Shown: positions 47,044 through 58,660, numbered from the stretch's first letter. The stretch: 64,000 bases of DNA from Cryptomeria japonica (GCF_030272615.1 NC_081415.1:261268425-261332424); one strand, 5' to 3'. The notes: a model not told the origin generated them from the sequence alone. Numbers and translations: made by a program.

Positions 47044-48876
47044 ATGAACTGTCAGTTAATGATTGCTTTTAGGCATCGGTTCTATGATCAAATGTGTGAT
47101 GGGGATTATAATAATAAATGTTGGTTTTGTGCGGCCATTAACATTAGCTTTAAAACTACGGAAGGGACTCTGTTCTGTTATTCCAAAATTTTACACAAGA
47201 ACTTGTGGTTAAACCTGCGGATTGTGAGATACACCTTTGGGTACTTGTACTTGTTGTTCAAAATGGGAGGTAACTTAAATAGGAATGAGCCCCCTCGCTG
47301 CGAAAACTGGAAGAGTGAACGAAAAGTATGGAGGAGGCTTCATAGATATGGTTTCACCGACTATATGGAAAAGCTGCATGGAAGCAGAAATTTGGTGTCA
47401 CATGGCTTTGCTAGGGGCTGGAACAACAATAGAGTCACATTGTTTGGGGAGACATGGAAAATTGATGAGGATCTGGTTGCAGAGGTCATGGGTCTTCAGA
47501 TGAAGGGCACTAAATTCTATAGAGACCGGAAGTATGTTGCTGAAGCACTTAAAAACTTCTCGAAATCGGAGGATGAGAAGGCCAAGTTTGTCAAGAAAGA
47601 TAACATCTCCTACTACCTTCCCCAGCAGGTAAAGTCTTTTTGGCAGAAAGTTTTAAGGGTTTTGATGGAGTTTCTCACGGTTGATGGTAGATTTACTAAA
47701 ATCTATAACTATCATTTTGCAATTCTTAATCACTTCCGCCATGGGGTTAAAATCTCCCTGCCCTTTTACTTAGGGTCTTCTCTGAATGAGAGCTTGGCTA
47801 ATCACGCTAAAAAGCCTAATTCTTACCCCATAGCCCATCAGGGGCTTATCTTGCTCATTTATGAATACCTGAAGGAAAAAGCTAGGGCTAGCAAGGATGA
47901 CCACCTGGTTACTAATGCACATGTTTCTGAGAGTTGTAAAGATTCTGAGTCAGATGAGGATCAATCTAATGCCCCTACCCATAAAAAATGGAGAGCTGAT
48001 ACAAATAATGTGGAAATGGAGGCGCATTGTGATTTGGAGGAGGAAAAGGGGAAAGATATTGATACAAAAATGGAGAGTGAGAAGGATGAGAATGTTGGAG
48101 AAGAGGAAGAAGGGAAAAAAGATGTTAATTCTGAAAACCCTTATTCTAACCCTATGGGCTCGGATAACAGGAATGTCGCCCTGAACTCTATGGAGGAAGA
48201 CAACCCTAATTCTATGGGCACTGAGCAGGGTAGGGATTCAACGAATACTATTTTGAATACTGCTCGTAATTGCACTCTGGAATCCTTCAACTTCCAAAAA
48301 TGGGTTATTGACAACATTACTAGCATTCAGAGCAAACAAAGGGACCTGGAAAATAAGATACACAATTTGATTAAGGAAACAAATTCGGGAAAAAAGAATG
48401 AGGAGATGGAAACTAGTGAAGCTGAGGAGGAAATTGAGATGGAGGACTGGTTGGAAAAAGACCTGATAAAAGGGGATTTGAAACATCTGGAGGATGTTAT
48501 CAGAATTGTAAAAGAACAGACTGAGGAGGATAAAGGTAACATCATCACTCGGGTTGCTCAAACTGAGAAGGCTTTGAAAAGCTTCATGAACCACAGTCTT
48601 GAGGTATTAAGAGTTTCGTCACATAATATGAATGCCTTGGTGGATCACTTAGAAAAGAAAAATCAAGATAAGAAACTGGTAATCATTGAAGATGTACCGA
48701 CCTCCAACTCCACTCATCAAATCTCCAGACGAAGGACTAGGCAAAACACCACTAAGATGGAGACCAAAACGAAAGACATCCAGCTGAAACAGGAGAGCAA
48801 TGATCTGAGAGAAGCTGCTAAGGCTATGATGCTTTTGGTTCAGAATGCTGAGGAGTCTATAAAAGTTTTCATTTGA
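47044..48876 (+). CDS. 610-codon ORF downstream of LINE RNase H, unknown family
   Basis: The ORF is intact from ATG at 47044; the second Met at residue 74 (47263) may be the real start, because residues 1-73 look like leader. Residues about 90-280 form a globular part with WRRLHRYGFTDYMEKLHG, VTLFGETWKIDEDLVAEVMG, FLTVDGRFTKIYNYHFAILN and an ISLPFYLGSSL block. I have seen similar order in plant retroelement-linked proteins but cannot name the family. Residues about 295-410 are acidic and Asn-rich. The remainder is highly charged and likely coiled coil (KQRDLENKIHNLIKE), ending in a basic SRRRTRQNTTK segment. The whole ORF lies inside the LINE target duplication, so it moved with the LINE. The neighbouring LINE domains are broken while this frame is open, which is odd. 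Confidence 0.75.
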   Translation: MNCQLMIAFRHRFYDQMCDGDYNNKCWFCAAINISFKTTEGTLFCYSKILHKNLWLNLRIVRYTFGYLYLLFKMGGNLNRNEPPRCENWKSERKVWRRLHRYGFTDYMEKLHGSRNLVSHGFARGWNNNRVTLFGETWKIDEDLVAEVMGLQMKGTKFYRDRKYVAEALKNFSKSEDEKAKFVKKDNISYYLPQQVKSFWQKVLRVLMEFLTVDGRFTKIYNYHFAILNHFRHGVKISLPFYLGSSLNESLANHAKKPNSYPIAHQGLILLIYEYLKEKARASKDDHLVTNAHVSESCKDSESDEDQSNAPTHKKWRADTNNVEMEAHCDLEEEKGKDIDTKMESEKDENVGEEEEGKKDVNSENPYSNPMGSDNRNVALNSMEEDNPNSMGTEQGRDSTNTILNTARNCTLESFNFQKWVIDNITSIQSKQRDLENKIHNLIKETNSGKKNEEMETSEAEEEIEMEDWLEKDLIKGDLKHLEDVIRIVKEQTEEDKGNIITRVAQTEKALKSFMNHSLEVLRVSSHNMNALVDHLEKKNQDKKLVIIEDVPTSNSTHQISRRRTRQNTTKMETKTKDIQLKQESNDLREAAKAMMLLVQNAEESIKVFI

Positions 48877-49050
48877 TATGTAATGCTGGGTTTTGGATGC
48901 CAATTTCTTGTTGGTTCATTGCTATCTTTTGGTCCTAGCTGTTGGTTTTTGTGCTGGTTTTTTGTAGCTGTTTTATCTTGTTTCTTTCTTGCTCATCTTT
49001 CATATTGTAAGCAGGTTTTGAGTCCCTTAAAACCCGTTTTTCTTAATCAA
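48877..49050 (+). other. LINE 3' untranslated region
   Basis: T-rich sequence follows the ORF and ends ccgtttttcttaatcaa just before the right target duplication. The taatcaa end is a common style of plant LINE 3' ends. Confidence 0.7.
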
Positions 49051-49068
49051 AAACATAAAATTTAAAGG

Positions 49069-49203
49069 ATCGTTTTTTAAATGGGGGTTTTAGTTGTCAA
49101 AAATTAAATATCAGTGAATCTCATGATTATGGAAAATTTTGGGTTTACGGATTTGAATGTCTTTCAGATTCTCTTTGTAGAGATCTTTCTAGGAAAACAT
49201 TTT

Positions 49204-49236
<33 letters not shown>

Positions 49237-49501
49237 CATTATTGATATTAATCTCTTTAATGTTGGCCTGCGAAATCATTTTTTTGCTTATCGATTTTTA
49301 ATCTTTGTTCTCTATTTATGGTTGGGGGTGTCGTGGCACCCATGGGGGTGGGAAACCCCACCCACCATGGGCTAAAGGACCTCCAGCACCATTGTGGGGG
49401 TCCAAGGTGGTAGTCTCCCTTCCCTCGTAGTAGCGCACTCAACCTGCTAATTAACAATTCGATTAGTATTTAATTTTTTATTTATTAAAATTTCATGATT
49501 G

Positions 49502-49560
<59 letters not shown>

Positions 49561-51547
49561 TTATTATGAAAATGTTAATGCATGTGTATATGTATATGGA
49601 TATTGGACGATTAGTTAGATAAAAGTTTATATATGTTCATTATATGGGAAAAATAGATTAATTTGTTAAGTTAGTATAATTGATAAAAGGTTTTTGGATT
49701 AATATAGCTAAGTTTTGTTAAAGATGGTTATAACTGATAAACTTCAGTATATTTAGATTAATTCTATAAGTTTTGAGTAGAGAGTTATATTTTGCATTAA
49801 TATTTGTGTATGGTTAACATTGATATACTTGAAGATTGGATATAGTTGTGAGAAAAGTAAATGTATTAGGTTTATTCAGATGTTATTTCTTATTATTTAC
49901 TAATCATGTGGTTAAGTTCTACCTAGAAATTATATATATGCATATGTCTTCTTTGGACTTGGGTAATCTTCATTTAATATGCATTTGATCAATTTAATGA
50001 AAGCATTTTTTTAGGAATAGATTGCAATGTTTATGAAATAATATATTGTCGGTAAATTGAGCTAATGGATTAATGAAATCAATGTTGTTTTGGAACTATT
50101 TTATGTTTATGTGTTATTATGGTCTCTTTGGTAGATTTGAATGAACTCTCTCGTATTTGGTTTCTTGGGACCTTGCTTTTGCTTTTGGATCATGTCTTTC
50201 CTTGTGAAGATACTCAGAGGTGTGGTTTTATGTGTTTGAATTCCAAAGGCTTGGGAGGGGAGTTTATGGATTCTTTTATGTATACCCATGCTTCTCTTTG
50301 ATGTTAATAGTTCAAGCCTTGAATGATTTTGAAGCTAGATGGTGTTTCCTAGCCTATTTTGAATACTCCCTGTATGTTATCTTGTTCTAGTAAGCTAGCC
50401 AACATTGCTATAGTAGAGGGGTCTAGACTCTTGGTGTTATGGCTGCCCTAGACCTTCTGATAAATTTGAATTCCTAGGTGCAAGTCAAGGAGGAGTGGCT
50501 TTCATTAGGGGTCAGAATCCAAAGTGGTCGCTAGGATAACTCAATGAGAGTTTTGTAATCAAGTCATAACATAAAATAATGAACATGGGTGGGTAGCTAG
50601 ATAACATTAATAAAGGTTAATTCATGTTGCCTCTTTTACGCTTAGATGCTTGTTTAGGGTTGAGGTAAGTAGAGAAGGGCTTGGAATGGATTCGACCAAT
50701 CTTGTCCTTTCGAAAGGTTGGTGTGATCCACTAGTGCTTGTATGGGGGTCGGAGATCGAGAGAGGTCACCAAGGTAACCTAGGATGGGGGTCGAGACCTA
50801 CGAAGACATACTAGGGTAGCTCATGACAACCTAGCGATGACAGTCTTCCCTATTGTTACTTAGTGGTAACTTATGTCTTTAATCCTCCCGTGGATTGCTT
50901 GAGCCTCAAGAAGATGGTTGTTTTACTTTGAGCCTCTTGTGGTCAAGCCTTGTGAATCTCCTGCAGCGATGCCTTGTGAGTCTCCTATGGTTATGGTAGT
51001 TAAGTCTTGTGAGTTTCTTTTGTGTCATGTTGGTGCTCTTTTCGATTGCAACCATCTTATGGGTCTGACTAATACCTCCTAGCATGGGGGGTGGATATTA
51101 TGGTACCACATGGTTGGGTAGAGTGTTATTCGCACACATTGGGTTTTGTTCGTTCTAAATCATGTTTGTGATGGCTCGTGGGAGGATTGAAGACTCTCTT
51201 CATGTACCAGATTCATGTAATCTTTCCATTGTTTGTACTCATGGAGATTTTATCCTTATGGATACCATGTGATGTAATTGATGATCAATGTATATTCTCA
51301 TGGCTATGTATTATGTATCGTGTTCCTTTGTAAAGGACAATGTTTTCATATTTTTGTGGTACTTATGTCCTTTTATGTTTGGTTTTGGTTATTGTTGAGT
51401 ACCATTGTTGTGGGGCCTTGAGGAATGTCGCTAGTTATTATTTGTACTTCTTAACTTAATCTTGTTAAATTAAAAAAAAAATGTTTGCATTTTATTGATG
51501 ATTAATATTTTGTTTAAGTCCTCTCGGCCTCATAGCGGGGCATTACA
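49069..51547 (+). other. 3' part of the outer solo LTR, no gene seen
   Basis: It contains (TA)n runs at 49206-49234 and 49504-49558, and a GC-rich hairpin block at about 49320-49440 (CCATGGGGGTGGG paired with CCCACCCACCATGG; GGACC...GGTCC). A region around 50750-50830 has gggggtcgagacc, matching the solo LTR at 59611-63351 in inverted orientation. It ends GGGGCATTACA. Confidence 0.7.
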
Positions 51548-52830
51548 TGTTGACATGCCTAATTTAAGCATGTTTCACAAAACAATTGCTTCAACCATAC
51601 ATAAAGAAAACACTTAGGTTCAAACATGTTTTAGAAAAGTTAATTTACACTCTTCATAAAATATGAACAAATTATTTTCAACACAAATGAAGTGAACACA
51701 TAGAATATGAATAACAAAGTTCAAACATGCAACATAAGTGAAAGTCAAAGTTAATCCACTCTTCATGTAAAGTGAGAGAAAGTTAAAACACACATGCACA
51801 TGCTAATGTATAAATATAAACAAAGTGGTTGTAAACATGTTTCACAAAAAGTTATTTCAGCCACACACAAAGTAAACACTTTGAGTTTAAACATGTTAAG
51901 TACATTTACACACATTCTGAATGCCAAAGTAAAAATTAGTACACTCTTCAATACAAAAAGAAATGAAATTGAAAGTTCAAGAACAAATGTAAATTCCAAA
52001 GTATAAAGTATAAACTATAGACAAAGTGGTTGTAAAGACATTTCACAAAAAAATTACTTTAACCACATACAAAGTAAACACTTAAGTTGCATGCTATAAC
52101 ATACACACACACACACACAGTTCAAACAATCTTCTACACTAAATTTTAAACATGCAACATAAGTGAATGTCAAACTTAATACACTTCATACAAAGTGAAA
52201 GTAAAAGAAAAAACACAAATACACACACTTGAAACATATACAAAGTAAATGCTAAAGTTTAAACATCCACATAAGTTAATGTTACAAAAGGTGAATGTAA
52301 AATGTTCAAGAAGGTCCAAGCAAAGTTAGTTCTCTTTACACATAATTTGTTCAAATACATACTTCACACACAAGTGAATGCTAAAATTAGTAAACTTTTT
52401 ACACAAAGTGAACGTGTAAGTTCAACATAAAGCTAGTTCAACATACACAAAGTAAATGCTAAAGTTAAAAAAAAAAAATTACAAAAAATTAGTTCAACAA
52501 CAAATGAAGTAAACACAATAAATGCACAAAATGTGAATGCGAAAAGTTAAAACACACTTTACACAAATTTTGTTCAATGTTCAATGTTCGAACACATGCT
52601 TCAATATATAATAAGTAAATCAAATGTTGAAGTACAAACACACACTTCACAAGTAGTGGATGCCAAAGCCAAATACACTAAACAAACAAGTTTGGTATGT
52701 CAAAGCAAAGATGTAATCAAAGTGAAAACCAAAGTGTCAAAATCAATCAAATATAAATTAATGCCAAACTTCAAATACATGCTTCAATAGATAATAAATA
52801 AAGCAATATTCAAACACAATTATACTACAG
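51548..52830. repeat. Degenerate satellite-like array, right part
   Basis: The words are the same as at 32825-34026. A longer block (tttcacaaaa...ttacttnaaccacac) recurs near 51570, 51838 and 52040, a spacing of about 200-270 bp. The array fades out near 52830. Confidence 0.7.
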
Positions 52831-54114
52831 TTCTTACAATGTTATTAGAAAATATTATAACTCAAAGATATTGTAATACTTAAAAAATTAATCTACACTG
52901 AAAAGGACATATCATTAAATGTCATGAAATAAGAATTTTTAAAAATATTGAACTTTATGCAATAAAAAATAATATAAAAATTAACCAATAGACACTACAC
53001 TTAAAAGAATAGCCAATTCATCCCCTTCCAAATAAGAATTTGACATTAAACAACAAATACATTTTCATTTCAGTAATTGATTCAAAAGTACAACATTTTC
53101 TTCAATCTTAAATATTAAATGTTGCATTATTCAGCAATCCATTGAAGATTGCTAACATTTTTTTTTCTGAAATTTTTAATATTGCATTCATTATTGAAAT
53201 CAAATACTTAACATTATTCAAAAACGGTTGAAATTTAAATCAATTTCCTTGCCAATGCAATATACAATAATTAAATATTTTATTATTAAAATAAAACTAA
53301 CATAAGAAGATTCAATAAAGAAATTTAATGAAAATACACAAATAATATTACAAAATCTTTTACATACATCAAAACCTTAAAAAAAAACAAAAATTAGATG
53401 ATTTTTTATAATTCTCATATTCAATTATACAAAATGATAGTCTAAAGTTAAACAAAATACTTTAACCAACAAATATAACACTAAAAAAACACTCCTTTGT
53501 GCCAAATGTCATAAGCATGCTCCAAAAATGTGGAATGCAAAATATGTTTACAATTCTTCTCTAATCTCTAAAAAATGAAAAAGACATGGAGTATAACTAT
53601 TGAGATACTCTTATGCTTTGACCAGGAATATACAGGTTTTTAAAAAATATTATGTAATTGAGACAAGAAAAACGTTGAAAATATCAATAATATCTAAGTT
53701 TCTAAATGATTTTTCTATGGTATTATTGTTTTAGTATCTTGTCTGTTGGCTGTTGTTGTACTTGTCCGAACTTCTATTTTGGTGACTATTAAATCTATTG
53801 TAATCACTTTTTTCAGATGTTAAGATTACAAATGTTTGGTAACCATGCATGCCAAATGCATAAATAAGTTAGTCATTTGAAGTCTACCTGAAAAAAGCTA
53901 TCCTCAAACAGAAAATCATTTTCTGGCTGATTTTCTATGATATTGTTTCTAAATATCTTGCCTTATGCAAACTATTTGTTAAAAAAGAGATAGGTGCAAA
54001 GGACAGAGAAATCCGTCAGAAGTTGTATATATGCAAACTGTAAAAATAAAATAAAAAGGGTAACACATCAATCGTGCACACAAGCCCTCTAATACACAAA
54101 AATAACAAAGTCCA
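52831..54114. other. AT-rich DNA, nothing recognised
   Basis: No coding signal or known element on either strand. Confidence 0.5.
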
Positions 54115-54290
54115 CATGCACGCAAAATGTGGAAGTATAATCAAGGTACAATTCATAATGCTTCAAAATAAAAGAATAGAATAAAATAATTTCAGTGTAT
54201 GCACAAAATGGAAGTATAGTCAAGGTACAACTCATAATGCTTCAAAACAAAAGAAATGAGTAAGATAAATTCAGTGTATGTACAAAATAG
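54115..54290. repeat. Tandem repeat, unit about 80-83 bp, just over two copies
   Basis: The phrase gcacaaaatggaagtat, followed by caaggtacaactcataatgc, recurs with a spacing of about 80-83 bp, and a third copy begins near 54280. Confidence 0.75.
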
Positions 54291-54483
54291 ATTTGGCGAA
54301 AAGGCTATACTGGGAATGTAGGGAATGTAGCAGTCGATTCAAATGCACACAAAGATATCTTAATATTGAATTTTGAAGCCTGAATTATGTTAAAGGTTTT
54401 GAGAATATATCAGAATCAATTACAACATCGAGCAACATTGAAAATACAAGAGCGGGAAAATACAAGAGCGGTGCAAAATAGGG

Positions 54484-54561
54484 ACCAATATAAAAACCCA
54501 ACAGATTTGAAAGAACACATAGACCAATATAAAAACCCAATACATTTAAAAGAACATGAAA
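54484..54561. repeat. Two copies of a 39-bp unit
   Basis: The unit starting accaatataaaaacccaa lies at 54484 and 54523. The surrounding DNA shows no gene; the minus-strand frame at 54385-54639 is probably accidental. Confidence 0.7.
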
Positions 54562-55250
54562 GCCCATATAAACAAAACATAAAATCTCACCATGCATAAT
54601 GATAGAACCAAGAAATAAGCTCCTCCACAACATGGTCAAGCAAAGTCAATCACTTCTCACTCTAACCTGTTCAGAGAAAAATTTCATGCTTCAACCTGAA
54701 AGTGATGCATATTTAACTAGCATTACTAACTCAAATTCAGATAATTTAGTTTAAATAGCTATTTGAGGTCTACCTGAAAAATCCATTCTCAAACAGACAA
54801 TCATTATCTACAAGCAAATCCCTAAGCTATGAATTAACAGTGCCATCTACTCTCCTATCCATTAATGCTTGTGCTAAAAGTTCAAATTGATCTTAGATAA
54901 ACATTAAAGTCATTCGAATCCTATTAAAATGTATGAAAGAGCTTTGGCTAGTTGAAACTTGAAAGGTTGTCTGGAAATTCCAGTGTTTAGAGTACGAATA
55001 ATTTTGGACCATCTCAACTACTCTTTCTGAATCGTCTAATAAAGGAATTAAGATCTAAATTGGTAGCTATATATTCAGCATCCGCCTCCAAACTTAGAAA
55101 TATGAAATGCATCTAAGATAATTTCATTGAAATCTCAGGGTTACTTGTGTGCTACGAATCTTAAGATTGATACTTTCCAAGGAATCTATTTTTTAATTTT
55201 ATTTTTTTTGCCAAATGGAATAAACCTTCAGTAATTAGAAAAAATTAAGA
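54562..55250. other. No gene seen
   Basis: AT-rich DNA without a sustained frame or recognisable repeat. Confidence 0.4.
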
Positions 55251-55640
55251 TGCTGCTGGGTGGATTTGATGGCTTTAAGGATTTTCAAGAGAAAGCATTT
55301 CTATCAAATAAAATTAAATGGTGTAGATCAAGCAGAAAAATGGAATTAGTAATTACTGCTGGGTGGATTTGATGGCTGTAAAGATTTTCAAGAAAATGCA
55401 TTTTCATAGTTTCAAAATTATTGAAATTAATAACAGTGGAAATTCAATCTATAGATCTACATTTTGTTTGGAGATTCTCCAAATCAAATCAAACAGTCAG
55501 CATTCTGTCATCCATAGGGATGCTACTTAATCTGGTATTACATTAAGATGTGTAGATCAAGAAGAAAAACGGAATTAGTAATTACTGCTGGGTGGATTTG
55601 ACGGCTGTAAGGATTTTTAAGAGAAAGCATTTTCATAGTT
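55251..55640. repeat. Three dispersed copies of a roughly 50-bp motif
   Basis: The motif gctgggtggatttgatggct plus aaggattttcaagagaaagc occurs near 55255, 55360 and 55588, with variable spacers that also share gtgtagatcaag and aatctatagatctacattt words. This looks like an irregular local duplication. Confidence 0.7.
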
Positions 55641-56225
55641 TCAAAATTATTGAAACTATCATTATTGAAATTAATAACAGTAGAAGCTCAATCTATAGAT
55701 CTACATTTTCTTATGGAGAAATCAAACCATCAACATTCTGTCATCCATATGGATACTACTTAATCTGATATTACAGTTAAATCTAATTCAATCTATATTC
55801 TATAGATCTATATTTTAATCTAGTTGACTGTATTGAGAAGTCCAAGCTAACCAGATTTAATCTGAGACTATTTAAACGCATTCCAGGTAAATCTATTAGA
55901 AATATGATAAAAAAGGTAAAGGAAAAAATAATACTTTTCAATAGATCTAAGCAGAGTTACAACAAAACAAAACCCTGGACTCTCTAAAACTAAATGCATT
56001 AATAAAAGAGAAAAGGCAAGGAAAAGAAACATTTGTTCTGCGTATGGTGATGCTGCATTTGTGCAAGGGATCTACCTCCCCAAAATTCCACATATTGTTG
56101 AAAATTTCAAATGTCTTGGCTACAGAAGATTTTAGAATGAGGATTTGGAAGCACAGAACTCTAGGATAACTCCCTCTACCTTTGCATTCTCATATCAATT
56201 CTGTAGAAAGCTCACAATTGTGATT
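55641..56225. other. No gene seen
   Basis: AT-rich DNA continuing the duplicated words, with no recognisable coding or RNA feature. Confidence 0.4.
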
Positions 56226-56353
56226 GATGAGAAGGAAATAGAAAGCTCTCCCAAGTGACAGGGAAACCAAAGTTGTTCTATACTGGCTTGATGAGAAGGA
56301 AATAGAAAGCTCTCCCAAGTGACAGGGAAACCAAAGTTGTTCTATACTGGCTT
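56226..56353. repeat. Exact tandem duplication of 64 bp
   Basis: The segment starting gatgagaaggaaatagaaag at 56226 is repeated immediately from 56290 without a visible difference. This implies a recent event. Confidence 0.93.
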
Positions 56354-56865
56354 TTGGGTAAGAATGCCTATCTTAAAAAATAAAGGAAATATGTTATAAT
56401 ATTAATATATGTAATGTATTTGCAGTGTAAATTTGATGGCAGGGTGACTTTTCTATATCGGTCAAATATGTTTACAGGATCCAATTTATCATCCATTTCG
56501 CTTTCACCACAACATGTACATGGAACATATTTTAAAAAAAAAATTTATAGATTTTTTTAATGCTATCTAATAGTCTCAAAATAAGCATTCTGACCACAAT
56601 TTTGTCCACTGAATTCCTCGCCTACAGGTGCTATCGAGGAAACCCAGCTACTCTCAGCTATTCTTCTTTTGCTGAATAATAGCAAAAATCAACAAAATAG
56701 GAAACAAGAATCTCAACCAAAACCAAAACAAAAACAGTCCTGTTAATAAAAGGGGAAGAATATGATCATAATGCATCCATCAAATAGGATAGCAAGGTTG
56801 CCAAGCCCCTGCAAAATAGCCTCAGTAAGAGCCAAAATACTTGCCACACAAAACGTAGTGTCATC

Positions 56866-57171
56866 ATGGCAGAAACAGAACTAGAACAAATCAGACAGAG
56901 ACAAACAAGGAAGACTGAGGACCAAATGGAGACCGAGGGAGATAAAACTTGGACTGAATAAGAAACAGAGGAAGCCCGCCCCTACACAAAAAGTAGACGA
57001 GCGAGAATACAAAATATCCAATTAAAGAAATGGATGGCGAAGAAGCACAAGGAAAACAAGTACTCGAGGAAATGCACCGTGCAAATCACTGACACCTTCG
57101 ACAAAACATGCGGACAATTAGCAGAATTGATTGAGGTCAACACCAAGAACCTCGAATTCAACTTGCCGTAG
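56866..57171 (+). pseudogene. Possible coding relic, 101 codons with one internal stop
   Basis: The frame from ATG at 56866 to TAG at 57169 is interrupted by a single TAA near 56959. The product is very polar: a glutamate/arginine-rich start, then SRRARIQNIQLKKW and a tail with DTFDKTCGQLAELIEVN. The SRR-R-QN-IQLK style is faintly like the C-terminus of the ORF at 47044-48876, but the match is too short to trust. It could be a piece of a related retroelement protein or chance. Confidence 0.25.
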
Positions 57172-58189
57172 AGCTCATTGGCTTAGTCACTAGACGAAAC
57201 AATGGCTTCCTGCCACTCTGCTTGCCTTTGGAAAACATAGCAGCTGTAAACATAGCAACTGTAGCCTCGATAAAGATGACCAGGGAAACTACACAGTCAG
57301 AACACGAGACATTAGTATGCATTTGAGTTCTAGGTTCTGCAATCCCTTCAACCCTTCCATTAAGGAGCCCATCGAATTTATTTTTCAATTACTCAAACGA
57401 AACCCATCTTAGCTGTGGAATTTTAGAAGTAAAAATTCACCCAAATTAGTGAGCGACATCGAATCTGCTAATATATTATAATTACTACTCTCAGAAGCAC
57501 AAAAATTTGCTCTCAAACCTCAATGGTGTTATTCTAAAAGATAACTGAAGTCTTAACAAGCGTTTTTTAGTTTCTGAACTCTTTTCTCTAAAAGCAAACG
57601 AACAAGAAAACCATTTAAAACATATAAATTCTTCCAAATGAAAGAAAAAAAAGAGAGCAGAGTATAAGATGTACTCACTATTTTCTGGCCACATCTCCAA
57701 TCAGCCACCCCAGAATGTAGAGTTCTTGCTGCTGAATACTACATGCCCATTAAAAAATAACGACCCACAGAAAAAAAAAAAAGATACATGAAATACCAAA
57801 ATTCAGGAAAGCAAAATTCAAAAATAGGCATGGCCATGCCAAAAACATACAATGGGAGACAAATCAAACCAAAAAGAAAACAGAACAAGAAATCTGTCCT
57901 GCTTCTCAAGTAAACTGTTCATTTATAAGAAGTGAAATCCTGCTTTTTCAACGGTCACTGTTTTTTTAACGGCCATTGGTCTGTAATTTGAGTGCTGTGG
58001 ACACGCTCCTTTGAGTGCCGTTAGGGCACGTTCTGAATTGAATCTACCCAGGCAATATTAATTCCATTCCCACTGGACACAACATCTTCTGAAGGTGCAC
58101 GGAAATATTAATCTCTCTAGATTAACATCTTTGAAGGGGTTTTTGGGCAATGTCTTCATGAGTATCTTTATGTTCTAAAAACAAAATTT
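57172..58189. other. No gene seen
   Basis: Short minus-strand frames at 57158-57388 and 57491-57700 lack domains or conserved motifs. The DNA is otherwise AT-rich. Confidence 0.4.
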
Positions 58190-58660
58190 GTATATTAACC
58201 TTTCCTAAAATAGCCACATCAAAATGAATTTTTTAAAATTGTAATTTGTTTTAAATATTGTTTTTAATTTTTTAAATTGTTATTTTGATAGTATAGATAA
58301 AGTTAACTCGTATTTTTAAAGTGTAAAATATCATTAATCAATTTGAGGGAGATTTAAATAGCACACGCTGAGTATTGACTATATAAGTCGTCATTGTATA
58401 TTAACCTTTCTAAAATAGCCATATCAAAATGAATTTTTTAAAATTGTAATTTGTTTTAAATATTGTTTTTTATTTTTTAAATTGTTATTTTGATAGTATA
58501 GATAAAGTTAACTCATATATATATATTTTTTTAAATTGTTATTTTGATAGTATAGATAAAGTTAACTCATATTTTTAAAGTGTAAAATATCATTAATCAA
58601 TTTGAGGGAGATTTAAATAACACATTCTGAGTATTGACTATATAAGTCGTTGTTGTATGT
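58190..58660. repeat. Tandem repeat, unit about 206 bp, two and a part copies
   Basis: A unit beginning tatattaacctttc at 58191 recurs at about 58397. The second copy holds an extra duplicated part (gttattttgatagtatagat) around a short TA run near 58515. The copies differ by few changes. Confidence 0.85.

Larger units (their letters stand above)
45566..49068 (+). mobile_element. 5'-truncated LINE with 18-bp target duplication
   Basis: The direct repeat aaacataaaatttaaagg lies at 45566-45583 and 49051-49068. The element between them (45584-49050) begins inside the region after the reverse transcriptase and includes a zf-RVT domain, an RNase H domain, a 610-codon ORF and about 174 bp of 3' untranslated DNA ending aatcaa. 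A truncated 5' end and a long variable TSD are typical of target-primed LINE insertion. A long poly(A) tail is not visible; the A-rich end merges into the TSD. Confidence 0.88.
34027..51547 (+). mobile_element. Long gypsy-type solo LTR (about 5.0 kb), split by two later insertions
   Basis: The left end reads TGTAGTGCCCC (34027) and the right end GGGGCATTACA (51547). These are inverted counterparts and match the end style of the intact solo LTR at 59611-63351 (TGTAATGCCCC...GGGGTACTACA). The flanks are tattg and tgttg, a TSD with one mismatch, and both sides continue into the same satellite array. Subtracting the copia insertion (34154-43155) and the LINE insertion (45584-49068) leaves about 5034 bp. 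LTR-own pieces are 34027-34153, 43156-45583 and 49069-51547. These pieces carry a GC-rich hairpin block, then (TA)n, then a gggggtcgagacc word, the order seen in the other solo LTR. No internal coding sequence of this family is present. Confidence 0.75.
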
